From Megamonas hypermegale (GTDB lineage Bacteria; Bacillota; Negativicutes; Selenomonadales; Selenomonadaceae), in assembly GCF_900187035.1 (NCBI RefSeq), contig NZ_LT906446.1:1922001-1986000 (forward strand): a stretch of 64,000 nt of DNA, in the 5' to 3' direction. A program made the translations under genes and the position numbers. A model generated the notes under the pieces. It was not told the origin of the DNA. It saw only the letters and a program-made list of their open reading frames with translations, and ran no database searches. Of the stretch, positions 36,206 through 45,376 are shown piece after piece; within the stretch, counting starts at the first letter, position 1; each line of letters starts with the position of its first letter.

Positions 36206-38554
36206 ATGAGTGTTGATTTAACGGAAGAGGATATAAAGTTTAAATATATAACCCCTGCAATAGAAAAATCTGGCTGGGATAAAGATAATGTATTTTATGA
36301 ATACTGTATAACAAATGGAGCTGTTCAAGTTCGAGGAAATAAAGTAACACGAGGAAGTCGAAAAAAAGCAGATTATGTATTAACTTATGGTATAAATAAA
36401 AAACCATTAGCAATTATAGAAGCTAAAAAAATGAATTATTCTATAGGGCATGGTATGCCACAAGCTATGGAATACGCTCAAATGCTAGATGTAAAATTTG
36501 CGTATTCTTCAAATGGAAAAGGTTTTGTAGAATATGATTTTTTTACAGGTAAGACAAAAGCTTTAAAATTGGAAGAATTTCCAACACCTGAACAATTATG
36601 GGAGCGTTATATTAAAGGCGAAAAATTGAATAAAAATATGCTTGATGTTGTACAAGAAGCATATTATATTGACCCATTAGCGAATAAAAAACCTAGATAT
36701 TATCAACAAGTAGCTATTGATAGAACTGTTGAAGCTGTTGCTAAAAATCAAAAACGTATTTTATTAGTAATGGCAACAGGTACAGGAAAAACATATACAG
36801 CATTTCAGATTGTATATAGATTAATTAAAGCTAATAAGGTAAATCGTGTACTTTACTTAGCAGATAGAAATATTTTAATAGACCAAACCATAGGGCAAGA
36901 TTTTAAGCCGTTTGAAAAGGTTATAACTAAAGTTAAAAATAGACATTTAGATAGTGCTTACGAAATTTATATGAGTTTATATCAGCAGCTTGTCGGAGAA
37001 AATGGCGAAGAGATTTTTCGTCAGTTTAAGCCAGAATTTTTTGATTTAATCATTGTTGATGAATGTCATCGTGGTAGCGCTAGAGAAGATTCACAGTGGC
37101 GAACTATCTTGAATTATTTTAAAGACGCCGTTCAAATTGGTCTTACAGCAACGCCAAAAGAAACGAAAGACGTTAGCAATCAATCGTATTTTGGAGAACC
37201 TATTTATACATACAGTTTAAAACAGGGTATAGCAGATGGATTTTTAGCACCATATAAAGTTATTCGTGTAAATATAGATAGAGATATCGACGGTTGGCGA
37301 CCATATAAAGGGCAATTTGATAAAAATGGCTTACAAATTGAAGATAAATTATATTTAGGCAAAGATTTTGATAAAAATTTAATTATTGATGAACGTACGC
37401 AAGAAGTGGCAAAACGTATTACAAAATGGCTAAAAGAAAATGGCAGGTATAGCAAAACTATAGTTTTTTGTGTAGATATAGAACACGCTGAAAGAATGAG
37501 GCAAGCACTTGCAAATGAAAATAGCGATATCATGAAGGTTAATCCTAAATATATCATGCGAATTACAGGCGATAATAGAGAAGGAAAAGCCATGCTAGAT
37601 TATTTTATTGACCCTAGCGAAAAATACCCAACGATTGTCACTACTTCAAAATTGATGACTACAGGCGTAGATGCTAAAAATTGCAAATTGATTGTATTAG
37701 AAAATAATATAAATTCTATTATAGAATTTAAACAAATTATTGGTCGTGGTACTCGTTTAAATCCAGATTATGATAAAAATTATTTCACTATAATGGATTT
37801 TAGAGGAGTAACAAGATTATTCTCAGACCCTAATTTTGATGGTGACCCAATTGTCATAATTGATGATGATACGGATAATCTAGAAAAAACGGGAGAAGAT
37901 ACATCAAACGAAGGTAACAATACATTTACAGAACCAGTGGTAAATGAAGGTAAAGTAAAATACCATGTTGATAATGTAGATGTAAATATAATAAATGAAC
38001 GTGTACAATACCTTGATGCTAATGGAAAATTAATAACAGAAAGTGTCGTTGATTTTACTAAGAAAAATGTTCGTAAAGAATATGCTTCATTAGATGAATT
38101 CATTAATGCCTGGAGTAGTACAGCGAAAAAGCAAGTTATTCTTGAAGAATTATCAAAACATAATGTTTCTATAGACGAATTGTATAAAGCTACAGGTAAA
38201 AAAGATATAGATGAGTTCGATTTAATTCTGCATATCGTATATGACCAAAAACCTTTGACTAGAAAAGAACGCATTAATAATGTAAAAAAGAGAGATTATT
38301 TTGCTAAATATTCGCCTGTTTGTAGAGAAGTATTAGATGCTTTGATGGAACAATACATGAACGAAGGCATAAGAGAAATACAAAATCTTCAAGTTTTGCG
38401 TAATAAAAATTTTGCTAAATGGGGAAGCGCGCCTAAAATTGTAAAAATGTTTGGCGGTAAAGAAAAATATTTTAAAGCAGTAGATGAATTAACAAGTTTA
38501 ATTTACGATAGTGAAATATCCACAAATCAAGGAAATAATGTATATAACCAATAA
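36206..38554 (+). CDS. hsdR: Type I restriction endonuclease R subunit (EcoEI-like)
   Basis: 782 residues. The N-terminal PD-(D/E)xK nuclease is visible as D56 in KADYVLTYG and EAK at 72-74. A superfamily 2 motor follows: Walker A ATGTGKT (190-196), DECHRG (285-290), motif III TATP and motif VI QIIGRGTRLNP. The C-terminal region resembles the EcoEI R-subunit family. It translocates unmethylated DNA and cuts it after stalling. Strong AAGAAGGGG ribosome-binding site before ATG 36206. The reading frame is intact, and 21 bp separate it from hsdM. Confidence 0.94.
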   Translation: MSVDLTEEDIKFKYITPAIEKSGWDKDNVFYEYCITNGAVQVRGNKVTRGSRKKADYVLTYGINKKPLAIIEAKKMNYSIGHGMPQAMEYAQMLDVKFAYSSNGKGFVEYDFFTGKTKALKLEEFPTPEQLWERYIKGEKLNKNMLDVVQEAYYIDPLANKKPRYYQQVAIDRTVEAVAKNQKRILLVMATGTGKTYTAFQIVYRLIKANKVNRVLYLADRNILIDQTIGQDFKPFEKVITKVKNRHLDSAYEIYMSLYQQLVGENGEEIFRQFKPEFFDLIIVDECHRGSAREDSQWRTILNYFKDAVQIGLTATPKETKDVSNQSYFGEPIYTYSLKQGIADGFLAPYKVIRVNIDRDIDGWRPYKGQFDKNGLQIEDKLYLGKDFDKNLIIDERTQEVAKRITKWLKENGRYSKTIVFCVDIEHAERMRQALANENSDIMKVNPKYIMRITGDNREGKAMLDYFIDPSEKYPTIVTTSKLMTTGVDAKNCKLIVLENNINSIIEFKQIIGRGTRLNPDYDKNYFTIMDFRGVTRLFSDPNFDGDPIVIIDDDTDNLEKTGEDTSNEGNNTFTEPVVNEGKVKYHVDNVDVNIINERVQYLDANGKLITESVVDFTKKNVRKEYASLDEFINAWSSTAKKQVILEELSKHNVSIDELYKATGKKDIDEFDLILHIVYDQKPLTRKERINNVKKRDYFAKYSPVCREVLDALMEQYMNEGIREIQNLQVLRNKNFAKWGSAPKIVKMFGGKEKYFKAVDELTSLIYDSEISTNQGNNVYNQ

Positions 38555-38575
38555 GAGGAGCAAATAAATTAAGAT

Positions 38576-40054
38576 ATGAGTTTAGGAACATTTGTAAAAA
38601 ACATTCAAAATATAATGCGTGGTGATAGTGGTGTAAATGGTGATGCACAGCGCATTGAACAATTAACATGGTTATTATTTTTAAAGATTTATGCTAAAAA
38701 AGAAGAAGAATGGGAACTTTTTGATGATAATTATAAATCCATATTGCCAGAAGAATGTAAATGGGAAAATTGGGCAGTAGATAAAGTAGATGGTAAATCG
38801 TTAACAGAAGATAAATTATTAACATTTGTTAATGAAAAACTGTTTAAACAGCTAAAAAATATAAAATTGCCAGCTGATGCACCTATTAAGCATAGAATTT
38901 TAAAAGATGTATTTGCAAGCACCAATCAATATATGAAAGATGGTGTCTTGTTGCGTCAATTAATCAATGAAATCAATAAAATAGATTTTGATAATATTAA
39001 AGAATTGCACGCTTTTGGTGAAATTTATGAAACCATCTTAAAAAGCTTGCAAAGTGCGGGAAATGCAGGGGAGTTCTATACACCTAGGGCAGTAACTGAT
39101 TTTATCGTAGAAATGGTAAATCCAAAGCTTGGCGAAACTGTAGCTGATTTTGCTTGTGGAACAGGTGGATTTTTGACTTCTACATTAAATCATTTAGAAA
39201 AAAACATGAAAAATACAGAAGATAGAGCAGAATATAATAATGCTATTTATGGTATAGAAAAGAAACCTTTACCGCATTTATTATGTGTAACAAATATGTT
39301 AGTGCATGATATAGATAATCCTGCTATTTATAATGCTAATTCATTAGAACGTAATGTAAGAGAATATAAAGATAATGAAAAATTTGAAGTTATTTTGATG
39401 AACCCACCATATGGTGGAGCTGAAGGAGATGCAATAAAAAATAATTTTCCAGCGGATTTGCGCAGTAGTGAAACAGCAGATTTATTCATATCTTTAATTA
39501 TGTATCGCTTAAAGGAAAATGGCAGAGCAGCAGTTATTATACCAGATGGATTTTTGTTTGGTTTAGATAATGCTAAAGTAGCTATTAAGAAAAAATTATT
39601 TAGTGAATTTAATGTGCATACGATTGTCCGCTTGCCTGCTTCTGTGTTTGCTCCATATACATCTATTACAACAAATATTATCTTCTTTGATAATACAGGA
39701 ACTACGAAAGAAACTTATTTTTATCGTTTGGATATGCCAGAAGGATATAAACATTTTTCTAAAACAAAACCAATGAAATTAGAACATTTTGCTGATTGTA
39801 TAAAATGGTGGAATGATAGATGCGATATTAAAGATGAAGAAACTGATACTTATAAGGCTAAAGTTTATACATTAGAAGAAATCGTAAATCGCAACTATGA
39901 TATAGATTTATGCGGTTATCCTACGATTGAAGAGGAAGTATTATCTCCAGAAGAAACTATTTTAGAGTATAAAGAAAAAAGAGCTACTTTGAATTCCAAA
40001 ATAGATAAGAAGCTCCAAGAAATAGAAAATATTTTAGGAGTAAAATTATGCTAG
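38576..40054 (+). CDS. hsdM: Type I modification methyltransferase M subunit
   Basis: 492 residues. HsdM N-terminal helical domain (IEQLTWLLFLKIY), SAM motif I ADFACGTGGFL (190-200), and catalytic motif IV LMNPPYGG (NPPY at 276-279) identify an N6-adenine methyltransferase. It methylates the site chosen by HsdS and protects host DNA; with HsdR the complex becomes a restriction enzyme. Overlaps hsdS by 7 bp. Complete. Confidence 0.96.
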   Translation: MSLGTFVKNIQNIMRGDSGVNGDAQRIEQLTWLLFLKIYAKKEEEWELFDDNYKSILPEECKWENWAVDKVDGKSLTEDKLLTFVNEKLFKQLKNIKLPADAPIKHRILKDVFASTNQYMKDGVLLRQLINEINKIDFDNIKELHAFGEIYETILKSLQSAGNAGEFYTPRAVTDFIVEMVNPKLGETVADFACGTGGFLTSTLNHLEKNMKNTEDRAEYNNAIYGIEKKPLPHLLCVTNMLVHDIDNPAIYNANSLERNVREYKDNEKFEVILMNPPYGGAEGDAIKNNFPADLRSSETADLFISLIMYRLKENGRAAVIIPDGFLFGLDNAKVAIKKKLFSEFNVHTIVRLPASVFAPYTSITTNIIFFDNTGTTKETYFYRLDMPEGYKHFSKTKPMKLEHFADCIKWWNDRCDIKDEETDTYKAKVYTLEEIVNRNYDIDLCGYPTIEEEVLSPEETILEYKEKRATLNSKIDKKLQEIENILGVKLC

Positions 40055-41538
40055 CAAATAAATTAAGAAAATCAGTATTACAATCAGCTATACAAGGTAA
40101 ATTGACAGAGCAATTAGCTACAGATGATAAGATAGAAGATTTATTAAAAGCTATAAAGGAAGAAAAGGAACGCTTAATCAAAGAAAAAAAGATAAAAAAA
40201 CAAAAACCATTGCCAGAAATAACAGAAGAAGAAATACCATTTGAAATACCTAAAAATTGGAGATGGGTAAGATTAGATAATATATGTATATATTTACAAA
40301 GAGGAAAATCACCAACATATTCAGATATAAAAAAATATCCTGTTGTATCTCAAAAGTGTAATCAGTGGAGTGGGTTTACTTTAGAGCCAGCAAAATATTT
40401 ATCACCAGAAGTATTAGAAAAATATTCTGATGAAAGATATTTAAAGAAACATGATATATTAATAAACTCTACAGGATTAGGTACAGTTGGAAGGGTATGT
40501 TTATTTAAAACAGATTCAAAATATCCTATTATAGTAGCAGATAGTCATGTTACAGTTGTGCGTAGTACGCGTTTAATAAGTGAGATATATATAAAGTATT
40601 TTTTATCTTCTCCACATATTCAAGATAATATAGAAGATATGTGTAGTGGTTCAACTAAACAGAAAGAACTGGCATTGAATACAATAAAAAATTTATTAAT
40701 ACCTTTGCCATCATTAGCAGAACAAAAGCGTATAGTAGAAAAGCTTGATAATGTTTTGGCTGATATAGATGAATTAAAAGCTAATGAAGAAAAATTATCT
40801 ATACTACAAAAGAATTTCCCTGATAAGTTAAAAAAATCTATATTACAATCAGCTATACAAGGAAATTTGACGGAACAATTAGCTACAGATGATAAAGTAG
40901 AAGATTTATTAAAGGCGATAAAAGAAGAAAAAGAACGCTTAATCAAAGAAAAAAAGATAAAAAAACAAAAACCATTGCCAGAGATAACAGAAGAAGAGAT
41001 ACCATTTGCTATACCTGAAAATTGGAAATGGGTAAGATTAGGTGAAATAGGAAAAATTATAGGTGGAGGAACACCAAAAACAACAAATTTAGAGTATTGG
41101 CAAAATGGTAAAATAGCATGGATTACTCCAGCGGATATGAAAAATGTTAAAGGAAAATATATATCGTATGGAAAAAAATATATAACTTTATTAGGTTTGG
41201 AAAAATCTTCAGCACAATTATTGCCAAAAGGTAGTATTCTTTTTTCAAGTAGAGCGCCAATTGGATATGTTGCCATAGCAAAAGAAGAAGTATCTACTAA
41301 TCAAGGATTTAAATCGGTAGTGCCTTTTTCTTTAAATTTATCACTTTATTTGTATTATGTTTTATTAGGTATGGTAGATATAATAAAAAAATTAGGAACA
41401 GGAACAACATTTAAAGAAGTATCTGGAAGTGTTGTAGAAAAAATATTAGTGCCATTGCCACCATTAGCAGAACAAAAGCGTATAGTAGAAAAGTTAGATA
41501 AGCTTTTAGCTGATATAGAAGAATTAAAGATAGAATAA
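40048..41538 (+). CDS. hsdS: Type I specificity subunit with duplicated conserved regions
   Basis: 496 residues. Two target-recognition domains, each introduced by the same ~72-residue segment: KLRKSVLQSAIQGKLTEQLA...EITEEEIPFEIPKNWRWVRL (40060-40275) and its near copy (40825-41040). Each is followed by a shared coil LAEQKRIVEKLDNVLADI (about 40711-40777 and 41461-41527). The layout is therefore CR-TRD1-CR-CR-TRD2-CR, with each TRD reading half of a bipartite target. The DNA of the repeats is nearly identical, allowing recombination between halves or with other hsdS copies. No second hsdS or recombinase is present nearby. A terminator follows at once. Confidence 0.95.
   Translation: MLANKLRKSVLQSAIQGKLTEQLATDDKIEDLLKAIKEEKERLIKEKKIKKQKPLPEITEEEIPFEIPKNWRWVRLDNICIYLQRGKSPTYSDIKKYPVVSQKCNQWSGFTLEPAKYLSPEVLEKYSDERYLKKHDILINSTGLGTVGRVCLFKTDSKYPIIVADSHVTVVRSTRLISEIYIKYFLSSPHIQDNIEDMCSGSTKQKELALNTIKNLLIPLPSLAEQKRIVEKLDNVLADIDELKANEEKLSILQKNFPDKLKKSILQSAIQGNLTEQLATDDKVEDLLKAIKEEKERLIKEKKIKKQKPLPEITEEEIPFAIPENWKWVRLGEIGKIIGGGTPKTTNLEYWQNGKIAWITPADMKNVKGKYISYGKKYITLLGLEKSSAQLLPKGSILFSSRAPIGYVAIAKEEVSTNQGFKSVVPFSLNLSLYLYYVLLGMVDIIKKLGTGTTFKEVSGSVVEKILVPLPPLAEQKRIVEKLDKLLADIEELKIE
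40060..41040 (+). repeat. 216-bp direct repeat inside hsdS (two copies)
   Basis: Copies at 40060-40275 and 40825-41040, 765 bp apart, differ at a limited number of positions, mostly silent or conservative; a second pair of about 70 bp lies at 40711-40777 and 41461-41527. Confidence 0.9.
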
Positions 41539-41539
41539 T

Positions 41540-41575
41540 AAAAATACCGCATATTATTATGCGGTATTTTTACAA
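41540..41575 (+). terminator. Terminator between hsdS and the KAP NTPase gene
   Basis: AAAAATACCGCATA (41540-41553) pairs with TATGCGGTATTTTT (41558-41571) around TTAT. Only 23 bp remain before the next start codon. Confidence 0.88.
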
Positions 41576-41594
41576 AGAAAGGATTGATTGGTGA

Positions 41595-44198
41595 GTGAAC
41601 TATTTACGAGATTTATGGAAAAAGGACTTTTTTGTTAATGTTATAATATGGTCAATTTTAATATATTTAGCTATCTTTTTTGTAAATAGATATAATTTGA
41701 TAAGTAAATTAATAAATATGTTTACACTTTTTATTGCGGGTTTAGTATTTTTATTAATAGTGGTAATGTGTTTTTCAAAGTTAAAACTTATTGATGCATA
41801 TAAAGTAAAATCAATAAATATAATAGATAGATTGGCAGGAATAGGTTTTTTTATAAGTTTATTTAGTATGGTTTATACTATCGTGTATGAGAAAGAAATA
41901 TATAAATTTTGTTTAGAATGTATTTTAATGGGTATTTCATTAAAAATATTAAGAGATAAGGAAAGTGCTTTTCAAAATATTATACTTAAAAGAGAAAATG
42001 AATGTAGTAATTTGATAGATTTAAAAGATTTATATAATAATGATATTAGTAATAGTATTATAAACAATGAGGTAAAATATTTATTAATAGATGAAAATGA
42101 TGTTGATTATGATTTTTTACATAGAGATATAATAATTGAGCATATCTATAATAGTATACTAAATACTAGAGCTAATAACAGTTTTGTTATAGGTATAAAT
42201 GGAGCATGGGGTTCTGGAAAAACAACAACCGTTAATATAGTGAAGAAAAAAATAAAAAGTAATATAAATGATAAAGAACTTATATTAAGTGATTTTAGTC
42301 CTTGGATATACGATAATCCTCAAAATATGATGATAGGATTACTTAAATCTATTTTAGTAGAAGCAAATATCGCAAGTAATCCACTTGAACATGAAAAAAT
42401 ATTTAAATCATTAGTTAATGTAATATTTAAAAAGGTAGGATTTGACAATACTTTTGTAAATAACTTTTTTTATAATTTTGATACTGTTGAAAAAATCAAA
42501 AATGAACTTAATGATTTTTTGGAATTTAATCAAAAAAGAGTTGTATTATTCATTGATAATTTAGAACGAGCAGAAGCAGATAATATAATTTTTTTGTTTA
42601 AGTTAATCGGGCAAGTTTTTGACTTAAAACGAATAACGTATGTAATTATTTATGATGAGGATAGATTAAAGGATGTCTTTTCTGATAAATTGAAAATAGA
42701 TTATCATTATATTGAGAAAATTATCCAACAGAATATATCTGTACCACCTATTCAACAAGAATTATTGTCGAATATATGTAGAGTTTGTATAGAAAGATTG
42801 CTTATATTTTATGGTGAAAGAAATCTAGAAAAATATGAATTAATTGTAAATTTTATAGTATCAGAAGTAAATGATTTAAGAAAGCTAAAGAGATTTTTGA
42901 ATACAGTAGTAACGGAAATTTTTGCTACACAACATTATTTATCAAAGTATACGTTATTTGCATTAAATACAATAAAATTTTTTGATGGGGATATGTATTA
43001 TAATATTTATCAAAATAAGGAATATTTTATAACTACGGATAAACTTTGTGATGTGAGTACAAAACATATGGATATAGATAAAGAAGATAGTAAAAAAGCT
43101 AAAGAGTTATTTGATAAATTAATTAAAGATAAGAACAAGGAATATAAAGATTTGTTATCAGATATGTTTATTGCTGTGCAAAGGTATTTTTCAGGCAAAG
43201 ATATTATTAGTAATAACTATAATGATGTAGATTATGATTTTATAAGAATAAATAAATGTATTTATAGTGGTAAATATTTTGATATATATTTTTCACAAAA
43301 TGAAAATAGATTTTTGGAAATAAATAAAGAAGTTAATGATTTTATAAAATGTATAAATTATATACAAGATGAAAATTTACTATGTGATTTTGTTAGACAA
43401 AAAATAATTGATATTAACATAAAATATGAAAATGATGAATATTTGTGGATTGATAAATTTTTTAGTTATATTAAAAAAAATGATTGTAGTAACGAATTTT
43501 TGATAGTAAAAGTTTTGTATAAAAATATTTTAGAATTAAGTGATGATAAGAATACTTTTAGTAGGAGTTCAAGAAATAGAGTAGGGGACTTTATTATAAT
43601 ATATTTGAGAAATTGCACATTAGAAAAGTTTAATCAGATTGTGGATTTAATGAAAAATGATTATAAAAAATTAAATATAATATATAATATAAAATGTTTA
43701 ATTAGTAATGTTATATCTTATGATGGATTAAAAATATTAGATGTAAATTTTAAAGCTTTAATTATAAATAATATATTTGATAATTTATGTAAAACTATAA
43801 TAGAAAAGAAAATAAATTTATATGATGATAAATATTATAGTAAAAATAATGTATTTATCTTATTAAATAATGTACATGATGAAATGTATTTAAAGGAAAT
43901 AGTTGGACATAATACAGTATATAGATTGTTGAAAGACTTAGTAATAGAAAATGTCAATAATGATAAAGAATATATTTACTATATAGATGAGAAATTATTT
44001 AAAAAGTATATAGTAGGTGAAATGGAAGAGAAAATAGAGTATTATTTAAAAAGAAATCCGCCTAAGACAGAAAGTGAAATAGTTTTGATAAATTTGTATC
44101 ATAAAAGTAGAAATTTATATTATTTAAGTGATAATGAAGATATACCTTTTGATAAAAGTCAAATACGTAGAATAATTCCTATTAAATTTATTGTATAG
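41595..44198 (+). CDS. Membrane-anchored KAP-family P-loop NTPase, putative defence protein
   Basis: 867 residues, GTG start 41595 (AAAGGA about 12 nt upstream; start less certain than most). Four hydrophobic segments (about 12-31, 41-61, 80-98, 102-117) precede the NTPase: Walker A GINGAWGSGKTT (200-211), Walker B VVLFIDNLERAE (316-327), a sensor-like YVIIYDEDRL, and YIEKIIQQNISVPP (372-385), the hallmark tail of KAP NTPases. Classical KAP proteins carry membrane helices inside the P-loop domain; here they come first. The last ~450 residues are unrecognised, rich in Asn, Lys, Ile and Tyr. KAP proteins include phage-exclusion PifA of F. The gene is conspicuously more AT-rich than its neighbours, suggesting recent acquisition, and has no room for a promoter of its own. 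Confidence 0.8.
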   Translation: MNYLRDLWKKDFFVNVIIWSILIYLAIFFVNRYNLISKLINMFTLFIAGLVFLLIVVMCFSKLKLIDAYKVKSINIIDRLAGIGFFISLFSMVYTIVYEKEIYKFCLECILMGISLKILRDKESAFQNIILKRENECSNLIDLKDLYNNDISNSIINNEVKYLLIDENDVDYDFLHRDIIIEHIYNSILNTRANNSFVIGINGAWGSGKTTTVNIVKKKIKSNINDKELILSDFSPWIYDNPQNMMIGLLKSILVEANIASNPLEHEKIFKSLVNVIFKKVGFDNTFVNNFFYNFDTVEKIKNELNDFLEFNQKRVVLFIDNLERAEADNIIFLFKLIGQVFDLKRITYVIIYDEDRLKDVFSDKLKIDYHYIEKIIQQNISVPPIQQELLSNICRVCIERLLIFYGERNLEKYELIVNFIVSEVNDLRKLKRFLNTVVTEIFATQHYLSKYTLFALNTIKFFDGDMYYNIYQNKEYFITTDKLCDVSTKHMDIDKEDSKKAKELFDKLIKDKNKEYKDLLSDMFIAVQRYFSGKDIISNNYNDVDYDFIRINKCIYSGKYFDIYFSQNENRFLEINKEVNDFIKCINYIQDENLLCDFVRQKIIDINIKYENDEYLWIDKFFSYIKKNDCSNEFLIVKVLYKNILELSDDKNTFSRSSRNRVGDFIIIYLRNCTLEKFNQIVDLMKNDYKKLNIIYNIKCLISNVISYDGLKILDVNFKALIINNIFDNLCKTIIEKKINLYDDKYYSKNNVFILLNNVHDEMYLKEIVGHNTVYRLLKDLVIENVNNDKEYIYYIDEKLFKKYIVGEMEEKIEYYLKRNPPKTESEIVLINLYHKSRNLYYLSDNEDIPFDKSQIRRIIPIKFIV

Positions 44199-44383
44199 AT
44201 TAAAAATTAAATTTATAGGTGCAATTCATGTATTTAGATTATTGTTTATAATGATAAAATAGATTTAATTAAAGTATGAAGAAGTGGATAGAAAAAGTAT
44301 AATTTATTAAACTATAGTAAAGTGAAAGAGTTGACAAAAGTCGATAAGAAAAGAAGTAAAAATTTATAAGGAGATGAAGCATT

Positions 44384-44848
44384 TTGATAAAACTAATGTT
44401 TGTATGCCATGGCAATATCTGCCGTTCAACAATGGCTGAATTTGTGATGAAGGATTTAGTGCGTAGAGCGGGTTTGGCGGATAAATTCATTATCAATTCA
44501 TCAGCTACTAGCCGTGAGGAAATAGGCAGTGATATTCACTATGGTACAAAAGCAAAATTGCGTGAAAAGGGCATACCTTATACAAAAAGAAAAGCAGTTC
44601 AAATGACAAAAGCTGATTATGATATGTATGATTATATTATCGTAATGGATAATAACAATTTATATAATTTGAAGTATATAATTGGTGAAGATACTGAGCA
44701 TAAAGTATATAAAATGATGTCTTTTGTTGGTGAAAATCGTGATGTAAAAGACCCTTGGTATACTGGCAATTTTGATGAAACATTTGTAGATATAGATAGA
44801 GGCTGTAGAGCGTTGTTGATGCAGATAGAAAACAATGCAAATATTTGA
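44384..44848 (+). CDS. Low-molecular-weight protein-tyrosine phosphatase
   Basis: 154 residues, TTG start 44384 with AAGGAGATGA 8-10 nt before. The catalytic loop VCHGNICRSTMAE (Cx5R) near residue 8 and the general-acid loop DPWYTGNFDE near 120 are intact. Such enzymes dephosphorylate tyrosine on proteins (for example exopolysaccharide BY-kinases) or low-molecular-weight phosphoarginine; the substrate here is unknown. No kinase or polysaccharide gene adjoins. A MerR-regulator gene follows after 76 bp. Confidence 0.93.
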   Translation: MIKLMFVCHGNICRSTMAEFVMKDLVRRAGLADKFIINSSATSREEIGSDIHYGTKAKLREKGIPYTKRKAVQMTKADYDMYDYIIVMDNNNLYNLKYIIGEDTEHKVYKMMSFVGENRDVKDPWYTGNFDETFVDIDRGCRALLMQIENNANI

Positions 44849-44857
44849 TAATATGTA

Positions 44858-44888
44858 TTGACTTATAGTGCACTTTAAGATGTAGTCT
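44858..44888 (+). promoter_or_regulatory. MerR-type promoter with 19-bp spacer
   Basis: TTGACT (44858-44863) and TAGTCT (44883-44888) are separated by 19 bp. Between them is the near-perfect dyad CTTATAGTG-CACTTTAAG (44862-44879). Over-long spacers with a dyad are the hallmark of MerR-activated promoters, so the downstream regulator probably controls its own gene. Confidence 0.6.
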
Positions 44889-44924
44889 GATATTGACTAG
44901 TTTGGGTAAAAGAGGTTAGTTAAT

Positions 44925-45338
44925 ATGACATATACTATTTCGGAATTTGCAAAAAAATTGGGTTTGACTGCATATACTTTGCGCTATTATGAAAAAGAAG
45001 GGCTATTGCCTTTTGTTGAAAGAATAAATGGCAGGCGTGTGTTTAAAGATGAGGATTTTACTTTAGTGAGAACGCTTATCTGCTTAAAGCATACGGGAAT
45101 GCCTATTCGTGAAATCAAAGAATATATGGATTTATGCCAAAGGGGCGATTGTACTTTAGAGCAAAGGCATAATATCATATTGAAGCAAAAAGATTTGTTA
45201 GAGAAAAAAATATGTTCTTTGCAAAGAAATTTAGAAGTTTTAAAGCATAAAGAAGAGTATTATCAAAAAGCTATTGAAGCTGGTACGGAAAATATAGATG
45301 GTCTGGATGAGATTTTATGGAGAAATGAAAAAGGTTGA
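44925..45338 (+). CDS. MerR-family transcriptional regulator
   Basis: 137 residues. MerR winged-helix N-terminus (TISEFAKKLGLTAYTLRYYEKEGLLPFVERINGRRVF), then a long coiled coil (about 75-115). The length and sequence fit the AdhR/stress-response group, which senses reactive aldehydes or similar compounds, rather than the metal-binding group; a CQRGDC pair at about 70-75 could be redox-active. The effector is unknown. A MerR-type promoter lies just upstream. The stop codon lies within the left arm of the terminator. Confidence 0.88.
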   Translation: MTYTISEFAKKLGLTAYTLRYYEKEGLLPFVERINGRRVFKDEDFTLVRTLICLKHTGMPIREIKEYMDLCQRGDCTLEQRHNIILKQKDLLEKKICSLQRNLEVLKHKEEYYQKAIEAGTENIDGLDEILWRNEKG

Positions 45339-45367
45339 ATGTCTAAAAGTGGACATTCAACCTTTTG
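45327..45367. terminator. Bidirectional terminator
   Basis: AAAAAGGTTGAATGTC pairs with GACATTCAACCTTTT around a short loop; serves merR (+) and ridA (-). Confidence 0.9.
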
Positions 45368-45376
45368 TTTTTGCTA

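Noticed and set aside
40060-41527. Tandem repeats as a possible CRISPR-like array
   Set aside because: There are only two long coding copies within hsdS, without regular short spacers.
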